Origin: Fusibacter ferrireducens
Lineage (GTDB): Bacteria > Bacillota > Clostridia > Peptostreptococcales > Acidaminobacteraceae
Reading direction: 5' to 3'
Assembly: GCF_015352425.1 (NCBI RefSeq)
Contig: NZ_JADKNH010000023.1
Location: 1-35,263 of the forward strand
DNA length: 35,263 nt
Under the pieces are notes generated by a model. The model made no database searches, was not told where the DNA came from, and saw only the letters and a program-made list of their open reading frames with translations. The translations under genes and the position numbers were made by a program. Positions 1-7,009 of this stretch are shown in pieces. How positions within the stretch are numbered: position 1 is the stretch's first letter; the number at the start of each line of letters is the position of its first letter.

Positions 1-287
1 CCTGCTACCAAATGCGACTCAGCTTCCGGCCTCTTTGAAACCACTAGACTACCATTACTTAAAAAAATCTTGCCTATGCTTTCTTAGTCGATAAGCTTCT
101 CGTTAAATCCTTTTAATCTCACAGATTGTACATTCGTGAACCTCTATGCCTAATGCATTCTAGATAACGTCTGATCCTAAATAACATTTACCTACTCTCA
201 ATCGTAGTATAGATATCGTCTCTGATCAAGTTTTTTCAATACTTAAAGTTTGTTTCTCCACCATGTCGGTTCCCATTTCAGGATAAC
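1..287 (-). repeat. Distal copy of 287-bp direct repeat flanking the array
   Basis: This stretch is a near copy of 5475-5761 in the same orientation and the same register from end to end, with scattered substitutions. It runs off the left edge, so its true length is unknown. Its right end is exactly the GTTATCC core at 281-287, where attC1 ends. In array direction it therefore occupies the place where the next cassette would start. I see no ORF or attC in it. Its nature is unknown: a gene-less cassette, a duplicated leader, or a non-coding end of a mobile element are all possible. Confidence 0.8.
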
Positions 288-397
288 GTTCCCGCGATTA
301 CCGAAGTCGCTCCTTTTTCCCTTAGGAAAAAGTGGCGCTGTCCTTGCCTCGCAAGGGCTGTGTCATCAGAGTGATTTAGGTAATCGGCGTGTTAGAC
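281..397 (-). repeat. attC-like site 1 (short family)
   Basis: On the minus strand it starts with the core GTCTAAC (391-397) and ends with GTTATCC (281-287). The inner arms CGATTACC and GGTAATCG pair perfectly, with one extra C as an extrahelical base. TCACTC then pairs with GAGCGA/GAGTGA, and two hairpins fill the middle, one around CCTTGCGAGGCAAGG and one around CTTTTTCC/GGAAAAAG. The stop codon of the HNH gene lies inside this site. Confidence 0.85.
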
Positions 398-1350
398 GTT
401 GGTTTGTGAGGGGTTCGAAGTTCTAGTATATCTAAATCATAAAGCAGATAATGACTTTCTCCAATGTTAACATGATCAACTCCTAATGGAATAGTGAAAG
501 TAAAATCAGCGAAAAAGGATACTTCCCCTATCCATATTCCATTATCATTCTTTAAAGTTACGATATGACCATTTATTTGGTTATTGTCATTATATTTTTT
601 ACTATTTTTGTAAACTTCAAAACAATTCATCATTTCTTTTTCATTTCTTCCATATCGTATAAATTCTCTTATTTTATTAAAATCCTCACATAATGATATT
701 TCCAATCCCACTTTTAAAGAAAATATTGTGAAAATAATTTTTGATAATGCTCTAGATAAAATAACATCTTGCTCTCGTGAAATTTCTACTTTCCCATCTT
801 CAAATGTTTTAGTTATTTTAGAAGCATCAACCATATAATTTTTATTTTTTAAAATGCGATTTACTTCTCCATCTTTAAATTGATATACAAGCGATATGTG
901 GTTGTCCTTATCTCTATAGCAATTATTCAGCAATTCTTTTTTAGGTAAATCATCTAAAAGAAATAAATCGAATTCGCCTGTTTCAAAATTTTTTAATGAA
1001 ACCTGATTTGAATCAATCATGAGTCGGATTTCACCATTTTCAATAACTGGATATGATTTTAGATCTTTTAATATTCCAATATCTGCTTTATATACATTTT
1101 TACTTTTTCTTCCTAAATGCTTATACTCATTCGCTTTTTTTATTCCTTTCATGAATCTCTCAAAACCAAATACAGAATCTCGTGCTAATACATTATCCAA
1201 ATTTTTTCCAAAATAAGAGTTACATTCATGGCATACATCATATGATGTTAGGTTGTTCTTAAATTTTCCAAATGACTGATTTAGAGCATGTTCAGGTATA
1301 GTAAATTCAGAATCTTTTTTTAATTGCAAACAATATATACATTTTTTCAT
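376..1350 (-). CDS. HNH endonuclease-like protein (cassette 1)
   Basis: This 324-residue protein has an N-terminal HNH-type zinc motif: C4-x2-C7, E20-H21, then C40-x2-C43-N44, followed by FGKNLD. Proteins with this layout often act as nucleases, including in phage defence or restriction. Here only the N-terminal 50 residues are recognisable; the remaining 270 match nothing I know. The start codon is 25 bases into the cassette with a GAGGG sequence just upstream. The C-terminal SNTPIT and the stop codon are encoded by attC1 itself, so changing the neighbouring attC would alter the tail. A defence function is an inference from the HNH motif and the cassette setting. Confidence 0.6.
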   Translation of the reverse strand: MKKCIYCLQLKKDSEFTIPEHALNQSFGKFKNNLTSYDVCHECNSYFGKNLDNVLARDSVFGFERFMKGIKKANEYKHLGRKSKNVYKADIGILKDLKSYPVIENGEIRLMIDSNQVSLKNFETGEFDLFLLDDLPKKELLNNCYRDKDNHISLVYQFKDGEVNRILKNKNYMVDASKITKTFEDGKVEISREQDVILSRALSKIIFTIFSLKVGLEISLCEDFNKIREFIRYGRNEKEMMNCFEVYKNSKKYNDNNQINGHIVTLKNDNGIWIGEVSFFADFTFTIPLGVDHVNIGESHYLLYDLDILELRTPHKPTSNTPIT

Positions 1351-1369
1351 TTTTCCCTCACAAACTTGC

Positions 1370-1488
1370 GTCTAACGTTCCCGCGATTACCGAAGTCACT
1401 CCTTCTGACCCTTAGGGCAGAAGTGGCGCTGTCCTTGCACCGCAAGGGCTGTGACATCAGAGTGATTTAGGTAATCGACGTGTTAAGT
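1370..1488 (-). repeat. attC-like site 2 (short family)
   Basis: Minus-strand cores are ACTTAAC (1482-1488) and GTTAGAC (1370-1376), both fitting the RYYYAAC/GTTRRRY consensus. The site is a close relative of attC1 and attC4, with the same ATTACC/GGTAAT arms and central hairpins. The TTAGAC at its right core begins cassette 1 and matches the complement of GTCTAAC at the far end of that cassette. Confidence 0.85.
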
Positions 1489-1499
1489 GAAGTTGAAAT

Positions 1500-2279
1500 T
1501 TATTTATTACTGAGTTTGTGAAATGTAATTCCTACCCCAATCAGTATTAAAAACTGTCCTATTAACAATTCTGATATAACTATTATCTTTGGTACTATTC
1601 CGTTTGGTGAAATATCTCCATATCCAGCTGTAGTTATTGTAACAGTGCTAAAATATATTGAATCCAATAAATTGTTTACAGCATTCCTATTTGATATACT
1701 GTATATTAATTTCTCATTCACATTGTGATAGGTGAAAATAACACTAGACCCGTCAGCCATTTCCATTCCACTTATTTCAAAAATCATTTTATTTCCTAAA
1801 TACTCTATCCATGTTACGGTTTTCTTTATCGCCTCATATTCTTCATTAGTCTTTTCTAAAGTATTAATCCAGTTTACATTCTGTACAACCTCAAAAAAAT
1901 CATCGTACAGATTTATAACTGAAAAAACTATTGCAAACATCAAAATAATTTCTATATAGTTGATAACTAATAATTTTAGTGCTGCTTTAAAATCATATGT
2001 ATTATCCACACATACTTTTATTACTTTTAATACTTTATAGAAAACATAACCTACTCCGCTTGGTATAACCACTAAAACACCAAGGAATCCTAAATTCCAT
2101 CCATTAGTTCCACGAAAATCAAATGGATAATTCAGGAAAGCTATAAAAAATGAAAGTATATACATATATAAAATTGGATAGATTACTAAAATTACTCCAA
2201 GTCTATGTTTATTAATAAAGTTATCCATGCTATTAAATCTGTTTTCAAGATCATTTAAAATTATATTTATTTTTTCCAT
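1500..2279 (-). CDS. Potassium-channel-like membrane protein (cassette 2)
   Basis: This 259-residue protein carries a K+ channel selectivity filter, TTAGYGD at about 216-222, between a pore helix and a last membrane helix (about 230-253). Two or three further hydrophobic segments lie at about 28-50, 63-85 and 105-125. The loop at 125-200 is probably soluble and of unknown role. Known two-pore-domain-like or Ion_trans_2 proteins with GYGD filters conduct potassium across the plasma membrane. The gene starts about 33 bases inside its cassette with a weak GGGAAGTGAG ribosome site, and ends 12 bases before attC2. An ion channel as an integron cassette cargo is unusual. Confidence 0.72.
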   Translation of the reverse strand: MEKINIILNDLENRFNSMDNFINKHRLGVILVIYPILYMYILSFFIAFLNYPFDFRGTNGWNLGFLGVLVVIPSGVGYVFYKVLKVIKVCVDNTYDFKAALKLLVINYIEIILMFAIVFSVINLYDDFFEVVQNVNWINTLEKTNEEYEAIKKTVTWIEYLGNKMIFEISGMEMADGSSVIFTYHNVNEKLIYSISNRNAVNNLLDSIYFSTVTITTAGYGDISPNGIVPKIIVISELLIGQFLILIGVGITFHKLSNK

Positions 2280-2306
2280 TTCTCACTTCCCTTAAATTTC
2301 AATTTC

Positions 2307-2428
2307 ATTTAACGTTCCCGCTATTACCGAAGTCACTCTCTTTTAACGCCTTAGCGGAAAAAGTGGCGCAGCTCTTGCCTCGCAAGAGCTGTGACAATAG
2401 AGTGATTTAGGTAATAGTCGTGTTATAG
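2307..2428 (-). repeat. attC-like site 3 (short family)
   Basis: Minus-strand cores are CTATAAC (2422-2428) and GTTAAAT (2307-2313). The left core departs from RYYYAAC at one position, but the cassette it closes starts with TTATAGGAA, which matches its complement. The inner arms are CTATTACC and GGTAATAG, changed together relative to the other sites, which is good evidence that the stem is under selection. Confidence 0.82.
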
Positions 2429-2432
2429 GAAG

Positions 2433-3236
2433 TTATTTTTGATAAATAAAATTACGGTATAAAAATTTATATTCATCAATACTTGTATTAATTATTTCTA
2501 TCTCAGATTGATTTAAACTATCAATATGGCGATGGAGTGGTTCTTTAGAGATTATAGAAAATGGATTACTACATTTATATGAAATTTGATAATACAGGTT
2601 TTTTATCCCTTCAGCATTATTATCTTTTATAAGTTCAAACAATTTTTCATAATCTTGAAATAATTCATTTGAAGAACTGATTTGATAAGAGTTAAACTCA
2701 TTATCATTTCTTGTGCAAACAAGTAATTTTTCATTACTTATTTTATAAGCAAAATTATCTTTCTTTGCATTTATTTCTCTGTAAGCATGAACTCTATGAG
2801 AATCCCAAAAAAGAGATTTATATAAAAATGTATCTTTAATTTTTTCAATTTCAATCGTCTCAATAAATTCTAATTTTTCAGCAATACTTATCATTGAAAT
2901 AATGTAGTCATTATCAGTGTGCCATTTCTTTTTTTGATGCTCTGCAAGAAAGAATAGTAATTGATAATCAGTAATATGATTATACACTTCGTGGTTATTT
3001 TTGAAATCTTTCAATAAAATTACTACCTTCTCAAACAAATAATAATCAAATTTTACAAACTTTTTACCGTACTCATCATTACCTATGTAAAGATTATCTG
3101 TCATTTCAGCTAAGAGTTTCACAATTTCCCAAATAGAATCAAGTGCAACAACATCATTTGCTATACTGCTAAAATATGTCCAATTCTCTTTGTATTTTGA
3201 TTTTTCAATTACTTCATTCTTAAATTCTATGTTCAT
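2433..3236 (-). CDS. Unknown cassette protein (cassette 3)
   Basis: I do not recognise this protein of about 267 residues. It is soluble, lysine- and aspartate-rich, without a signal peptide or membrane segment, and looks mostly helical. Three ATG codons lie in a row (3242, 3239, 3236) behind a GAGGAGG ribosome site. The third has the best spacing (7 bases), so I start there. The gene sits about 32 bases inside its cassette and ends 5 bases before attC3. The strong ribosome site so close to the cassette edge is typical of cassette genes. Confidence 0.7.
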   Translation of the reverse strand: MNIEFKNEVIEKSKYKENWTYFSSIANDVVALDSIWEIVKLLAEMTDNLYIGNDEYGKKFVKFDYYLFEKVVILLKDFKNNHEVYNHITDYQLLFFLAEHQKKKWHTDNDYIISMISIAEKLEFIETIEIEKIKDTFLYKSLFWDSHRVHAYREINAKKDNFAYKISNEKLLVCTRNDNEFNSYQISSSNELFQDYEKLFELIKDNNAEGIKNLYYQISYKCSNPFSIISKEPLHRHIDSLNQSEIEIINTSIDEYKFLYRNFIYQK

Positions 3237-3262
3237 CATCATTCCTCCTCAAAAATAATTTC

Positions 3263-3382
3263 CTATAACGTTCCCGCGATTACCGAAGTCACTCCTTTTG
3301 ACCCTTAGGGCAAAAGTGGCGCATGTCCTTGCCTCGCAAGGGCTGTGACATCAGAGTGATTTTGGTAATCGGCGTGTTAAGT
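3263..3382 (-). repeat. attC-like site 4 (short family)
   Basis: Minus-strand cores are ACTTAAC (3376-3382) and GTTATAG (3263-3269). Inner arms CGATTACC/GGTAATCG and the extrahelical C are the same as in attC1. Central hairpins differ by a few bases. Confidence 0.85.
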
Positions 3383-3391
3383 GAAGTTGAA

Positions 3392-4693
3392 TTATTTCTT
3401 TTGAAATTCTTTAATTCTCCATAAGAAATATAGATCATCATCTTTATAGTCAGGTGTATTCAAATCTGTTACTTTCAACCCCAAATTTATCAACGCTTCC
3501 AGACCTCCTAAAGAAAATATTTGTTCTACAAAGCTATGAGGAATGAGATTTGTTACTGTGCCAACACTAAATAGTCCAACTCCTGCTAAAGTCCCAGCAA
3601 TAGTCCTATTTATTGTTCTTCTTTTATGCCGGTCAATCTGCAATTCTAATTTATTAAGTTTTGGACGTATTTCGTCATCAAATGCTTTTCTGCATTCATT
3701 AACATCTTTTATGTTCTGCATATTTGCTACTTTCATAATTGAATCTCTGTAAACTTTAAAAGAATAGTGTTCATCTTTCCTTAAATAAATCATATCTTCC
3801 AAAGGTATATCAAAAATATTTGGTACAATATGTTCAATGCCTTTCATTAATACATTAGAATTTGTTAAATATTGTTTCTCCCTAGATAGTACATCAATAT
3901 CCATCTTTCTATTCGTCACATATTTTGTATTGTACTCAGACTTTAGCCAGCTACTCGTGAGTAAATCATCAAAAATTCCATCAACAAAATCATCAACTAC
4001 TCTAAATTTTCTAATCAATTTTTTGCTCAATTTTTGACCATTTCTGAGCTTTAGAATATCACTTTTATAATCGTCGCCTAATATTAATAGCATTGTATCA
4101 TGACTGTTAACACTTGATAAACCGTTAATCTGTATAGTATTTCCATAATCATTTTTATCGATATAACACTCAACTGAGTTAATAAGCTCTTCGTTTATAT
4201 TACTTTTAATATCTAATAATCGTCTACATTCATTTATGTTAACAACTTTCATATAACAATCTGGACATAAGTGATTGATATTAACAGAAAATGTAAATAT
4301 CCCAGAATCAATAAAGTCTCTCATCCAATAAATCAATTCAATATCCTCAATTATCATATTTTTAATTTCATCGTCAATATTTCGAACTCTCAAATATATT
4401 GTTAAAGGAAATTCAATGAGAATTGTGTCTGCAAATAACAATGCAAACTTACTCAATTCTAACAATCTTTTTTTTCTACAAGATAATTCGACACAAATTT
4501 TTCTTGAACCAGAAAAGTCCGAATTAGTAGAAAAAACATATCCATTGCTTTGTGAAGTATTTTCTGGTCCAATTTCATCATAAAGTTCATCTAGCATCTC
4601 GAAAATTTTATCTTCATTAAACTCAAATATTTTTTCCGCATAATTATCAATGGTTATTTCAAAATTATATAAAATGTCATAAATATTGCTCAT
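3392..4693 (-). CDS. Unknown cassette protein with C-terminal hydrophobic region (cassette 4)
   Basis: This 433-residue protein is not one I recognise. The first 330 residues are soluble and acidic and include a C-x2-C pair near residue 144 (LCPDCYMKV). A short basic helix (KLELQIDRHKRRTINR) leads into a glycine-rich hydrophobic stretch at about 368-405 that could enter a membrane. This layout, with an acting domain followed by a membrane-active tail, is seen in some defence effectors, but that is only a suggestion. A GGGGGA ribosome site lies 6 bases before the ATG. The gene fills its cassette and ends 10 bases before attC4. Confidence 0.7.
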   Translation of the reverse strand: MSNIYDILYNFEITIDNYAEKIFEFNEDKIFEMLDELYDEIGPENTSQSNGYVFSTNSDFSGSRKICVELSCRKKRLLELSKFALLFADTILIEFPLTIYLRVRNIDDEIKNMIIEDIELIYWMRDFIDSGIFTFSVNINHLCPDCYMKVVNINECRRLLDIKSNINEELINSVECYIDKNDYGNTIQINGLSSVNSHDTMLLILGDDYKSDILKLRNGQKLSKKLIRKFRVVDDFVDGIFDDLLTSSWLKSEYNTKYVTNRKMDIDVLSREKQYLTNSNVLMKGIEHIVPNIFDIPLEDMIYLRKDEHYSFKVYRDSIMKVANMQNIKDVNECRKAFDDEIRPKLNKLELQIDRHKRRTINRTIAGTLAGVGLFSVGTVTNLIPHSFVEQIFSLGGLEALINLGLKVTDLNTPDYKDDDLYFLWRIKEFQKK

Positions 4694-4717
4694 GTTATTC
4701 CCCCAAAATTCAATTTC

Positions 4718-4891
4718 ACTTAACGTTCCGGGGATTCTCGAAGTGTCTCGCTCTCAGCGTTCGCTTGGCGACGGTTTTGATCCAGGTTCACAAAAACGGT
4801 GACAAGCGATTAGCGGAGAATTGGCAGAGTTCTTGCCTCAGGCTCGCACGAAGTCTGCCAATAGAGGCATTTTGAGAATCCTCTGTTATAC
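4718..4891 (-). repeat. attC-like site 5 (long family)
   Basis: This site is about 174 bases with cores GTATAAC (4885-4891) and GTTAAGT (4718-4724) on the minus strand. Inner arms GGATTCTC and GAGAATCC pair, and further pairing runs through TGCCTCT/AGTGTCT, TTGGCAGA/TCTGCCAA and a TTTTTGTGAACC/GGATCAAAA hairpin. Its sequence is clearly different from sites 1-4 but very close to site 6. Confidence 0.82.
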
Positions 4892-5102
4892 GATGCCGCA
4901 TGCTCTTAGTCTTAAATTTACATCGTGCATTAATGGTGGGACACCTTAGGGTCTCGCCATTACCTTGCCTTTGATCATAATTAACCAATACTTCTTTTTT
5001 CTTTTACAATAGTGATGATTTTTAGACAATTATACAGTCTTTCTTAGTATCATCCATTTGCTCATATTAAATTTTCAACTTCTTTGTGCGGTTTCGTAAT
5101 AA
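4724..5102 (-). other. Cassette 5, no convincing gene
   Basis: The cassette has about 210 bases before its attC. An open frame of 66 codons starts at 4988 and runs deep into attC5 to 4788, without a good ribosome site; its second half is attC sequence, so I do not call it a gene. The cassette start, minus-strand TTATTACGAAACCGCA, resembles the complement of its own end (GTTATACGATGCCGCA), with one indel, so the unit is a genuine cassette by its boundaries. Confidence 0.6.
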
Positions 5103-5270
5103 CGTTTCGGGGATTCTCGAAGTGTCTCAGTCTCTGCGTTCGCTTGGCGACGGTTTTGATCCAAGTTCACAAAAACGGTGACAAGCGATGAGCAGAGAAT
5201 TGGCGTGACTCTTGCCTCAGGCTCGCACGAGTTATGCCAATAGAGGCATTTCGAGAATCCTCTGTTATCT
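5097..5270 (-). repeat. attC-like site 6 (long family)
   Basis: Cores on the minus strand are AGATAAC (5264-5270) and GTTATTA (5097-5103). It is nearly the same as attC5 over its whole length, with differences mainly in the central TTGGCAGA/TTGGCGTGAC region, where both sides of the stem change together. It is the site closest to the recombinase. Confidence 0.82.
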
Positions 5271-5389
5271 GAAGTGCTTTATTAATAAAAGCCTCTGACT
5301 CTATCCCTTGTTGGTCTAAGAAAGCTCATAGTCTGCTCATAACAAAATTATGTATCGTCACACTTCCCCAACTTCATGCTCTCAGATAA
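5103..5389 (-). other. Cassette 6, gene-less
   Basis: Only about 120 bases precede attC6 and no ORF beyond about ten codons is present. The start TTATCTGAGAGC and the end AGCACTTCAGATAAC are complementary over the core and a few more bases. It may carry a small RNA or promoter, or nothing. Confidence 0.6.
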
Positions 5390-5396
5390 CACTTAT
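5384..5396 (-). other. attI-like crossover point
   Basis: The array begins at the core GTTATCT (minus strand, 5384-5390) with no attC palindrome on its recombinase side. That is how the boundary between a primary attI site and the first cassette looks in integrons. No integrase binding repeats can be recognised by eye. A second candidate is the GTTATCC at 5755-5761, nearer to the recombinase gene. Confidence 0.45.
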
Positions 5397-5861
5397 GACC
5401 TCCAATTCAATAAAAATATTACTGAGATGCAAGTCTGTTTGAAAAGGTTCCAACTTAAAACTGTACATCCCTTACCTACTGCCAAATGGGACTCACCTTC
5501 CGGCCTCTTTGAAACCACTAGACAACCATTACTTTGAAAAGTCTTGCCTATGCTTTCTTAGTCGTTAAGCTTCTCGATAAATCCTGCTAATCTCACAGAT
5601 TGTACATTCGTGAACCTATATGCTTAATGCAGTCTAGATAACGTCTGATCCTAAATAACATTTACTTACTCTCAATCGTAGTATAGATATCGTCTCTGAT
5701 CAAGTTTTTTCAATAATTAAAGTTTGTTTCTCCACCATGTCGGTTCCCATTTCAGGATAACTATCGTATTCCCGCCCCAAATGCAAAAAAACTGTACTCA
5801 GGAGGGGGTTCCCGTAAAAACATTTCGGTAAAGTGACTCCAATCAGTCTAAGCCACTCAGC
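5391..5861 (-). promoter_or_regulatory. Leader between recombinase and first cassette
   Basis: This non-coding stretch of 470 bases holds the proximal copy of the long repeat (5475-5761), 84 bases between it and the first cassette, and 100 bases to the recombinase stop codon. A cassette promoter would be expected here. The best candidate I can see is TTGATC, 17 bases, TACGAT on the minus strand within the repeat, which is weak. No ORF is supported. Confidence 0.35.
5475..5761 (-). repeat. Proximal copy of 287-bp direct repeat
   Basis: Matches 1-287 in orientation and register (constant offset of 5474). It ends at the core-like GTTATCC (5755-5761), as does the distal copy, but here the next bases (TATCGTATTCCCGC) are not an attC. 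The shared TTCCCGC just beyond both ends is noted. The sequence is non-coding and contains several short complementary stretches, so a structured RNA is possible. Confidence 0.8.
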
Positions 5862-6989
5862 CTAATCCAATCGATCTAAAGGATTTATGATCTTTTGTAG
5901 CGATGCTGTGGAAACATGCGTGTAAATTTCAGTCGTCTTAGTGCTGGAGTGTCCTAAAAGTTCCTGTATGTACCTGATATCCACACCCGAATCCAATAAA
6001 TGTGTTGCAAAGGAATGTCTCAAACTGTGAAAAGTCACGTACTTATGAATATCCGCCTTCTCAGCAGAAGCATGAAACACCTTCTGTAAAGTCCGCTCTG
6101 ATAATCCTCTATCTCTATTGGTATTTTCAAAGATAAAATGTTTTGGTCTATAAACCTGATAATAATCGACTAGCTGCTTGTGCATTTTAGCCGAAAGCGT
6201 ACTGATGCGATCTTTACGCCCCTTACCTTGTCGAATAACCACAAGCATGCGATCCGTATCAATATCATTTAGAGTCATACTGATCACTTCACTGATTCTG
6301 AGCCCGCAAGAATAAGCAAGCATTAGAGCTGTTTTATGTTTGATGTTCGTCGTCACATCAAATAACCGTTTTACTTCTTGTTGACTCATCACCTTCGGCA
6401 ACTTACGTTCCTTTTTAGGACGCAGCAACTTTAAAAATTGATCCTCTCTTACGTTTGAATTGATCTTAATATAGAGCTTAATTGCATTTATGGCTTGATT
6501 GCAATAAGCATGACTGCACTTTTTCTCTTCAAGCAGCTCAACGATATAACCATTGGCTGTATCTATTGAAAACACATCCGTAGAATACAACACATAACGC
6601 TTTATATGATTAATGTAAGTTTTAATCGTCTTTGGACTATATCCTTTTTGAAGCAAATACCGTCTCACTTTTTCAAGTGCTTTCAGTTCTTCAAGCTCTT
6701 TTGATTTCAAATATGCATTACGTTCACTTATAGCCTCTACTTTTTTAACGGGGACGTCATTACTCGAATTCATATATTTGCCCAAATAATGCCCATTTCC
6801 GTTAATCCCAGCTTCTCTTTCAAGTTCATCTTTGAGCTTGACCAATTGTTTATATCTGCTCATCGGAAAAGTCCATATATATAACTCTGGATGCCACTTG
6901 CCTAATCCGATTTCTTTTAGATGATCTACAATTTCAGGATCATACATGAATTTAACTTTCACAATGCCATCTTCAACCCAAACTCTCAT
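5862..6989 (-). CDS. Tyrosine recombinase of the cassette array, not IntI type
   Basis: This 375-residue protein cuts and rejoins DNA through a catalytic tyrosine. Catalytic residues are R231 (GLRISE), a lysine in GKGRKDR (256-261), H321 and R324 (HSLRH), H347 (LLGH) and Y356 (EIYTH). A SAM-like core-binding domain spans about 103-185. Only about 60 residues separate KDR from HSLRH, whereas IntI1 has about 100; the extra helix that lets IntI bind bulged attC bases is missing. Residues 1-60 form an extra module with KWHPE...WTFP, reminiscent of the HARP-like domain found on some recombinases, especially companions of IS91 elements. The C-terminal NPLD motif is like that of IntI and IS91-associated enzymes. 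A ribosome site AGAGGT precedes the ATG. It is the likely integrase of the array. Confidence 0.9.
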   Translation of the reverse strand: MRVWVEDGIVKVKFMYDPEIVDHLKEIGLGKWHPELYIWTFPMSRYKQLVKLKDELEREAGINGNGHYLGKYMNSSNDVPVKKVEAISERNAYLKSKELEELKALEKVRRYLLQKGYSPKTIKTYINHIKRYVLYSTDVFSIDTANGYIVELLEEKKCSHAYCNQAINAIKLYIKINSNVREDQFLKLLRPKKERKLPKVMSQQEVKRLFDVTTNIKHKTALMLAYSCGLRISEVISMTLNDIDTDRMLVVIRQGKGRKDRISTLSAKMHKQLVDYYQVYRPKHFIFENTNRDRGLSERTLQKVFHASAEKADIHKYVTFHSLRHSFATHLLDSGVDIRYIQELLGHSSTKTTEIYTHVSTASLQKIINPLDRLD

Positions 6990-7009
6990 TTTCTACCTCT
7001 TTCATTATA

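Larger units (their letters stand above)
1..6989 (-). mobile_element. Integron-like gene-cassette array with its tyrosine recombinase
   Basis: A recombinase gene (5862-6989) is followed, in its own reading direction, by a leader (5391-5861) and six head-to-tail cassettes with inferred boundaries 5389-5103, 5102-4724, 4723-3269, 3268-2313, 2312-1376 and 1375-287. Each cassette ends in an attC-like palindrome. Crossover points are placed between G and TT of the GTTRRRY core by analogy with integrons. In each cassette the first bases after the crossover are complementary to those before its own attC, so the circular form would have a complete paired site. Gene orientation is uniform. The recombinase points towards the array, unlike class 1 integrons, where it points away. 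The array may continue past the left edge. The architecture is seen in the sequence; mobility is inferred. Confidence 0.85.

Noticed and set aside
1-287. 5' end of a group II intron
   Set aside because: Some short stretches look like intron domain I, but there is no GTGCG start and no domain V in either copy.
4788-4988. 66-codon frame in cassette 5
   Set aside because: No good ribosome site and half of it is attC stem sequence.
281-5270. CRISPR array reading of the repeats
   Set aside because: Repeats are over 100 bases, palindromic, spaced by whole genes and differ from one another; this is attC logic, not CRISPR.
7004-7009. TATAAT as -10 box of the recombinase
   Set aside because: It would start the transcript inside or just before the ribosome site, and no -35 box stands at 17 bases.
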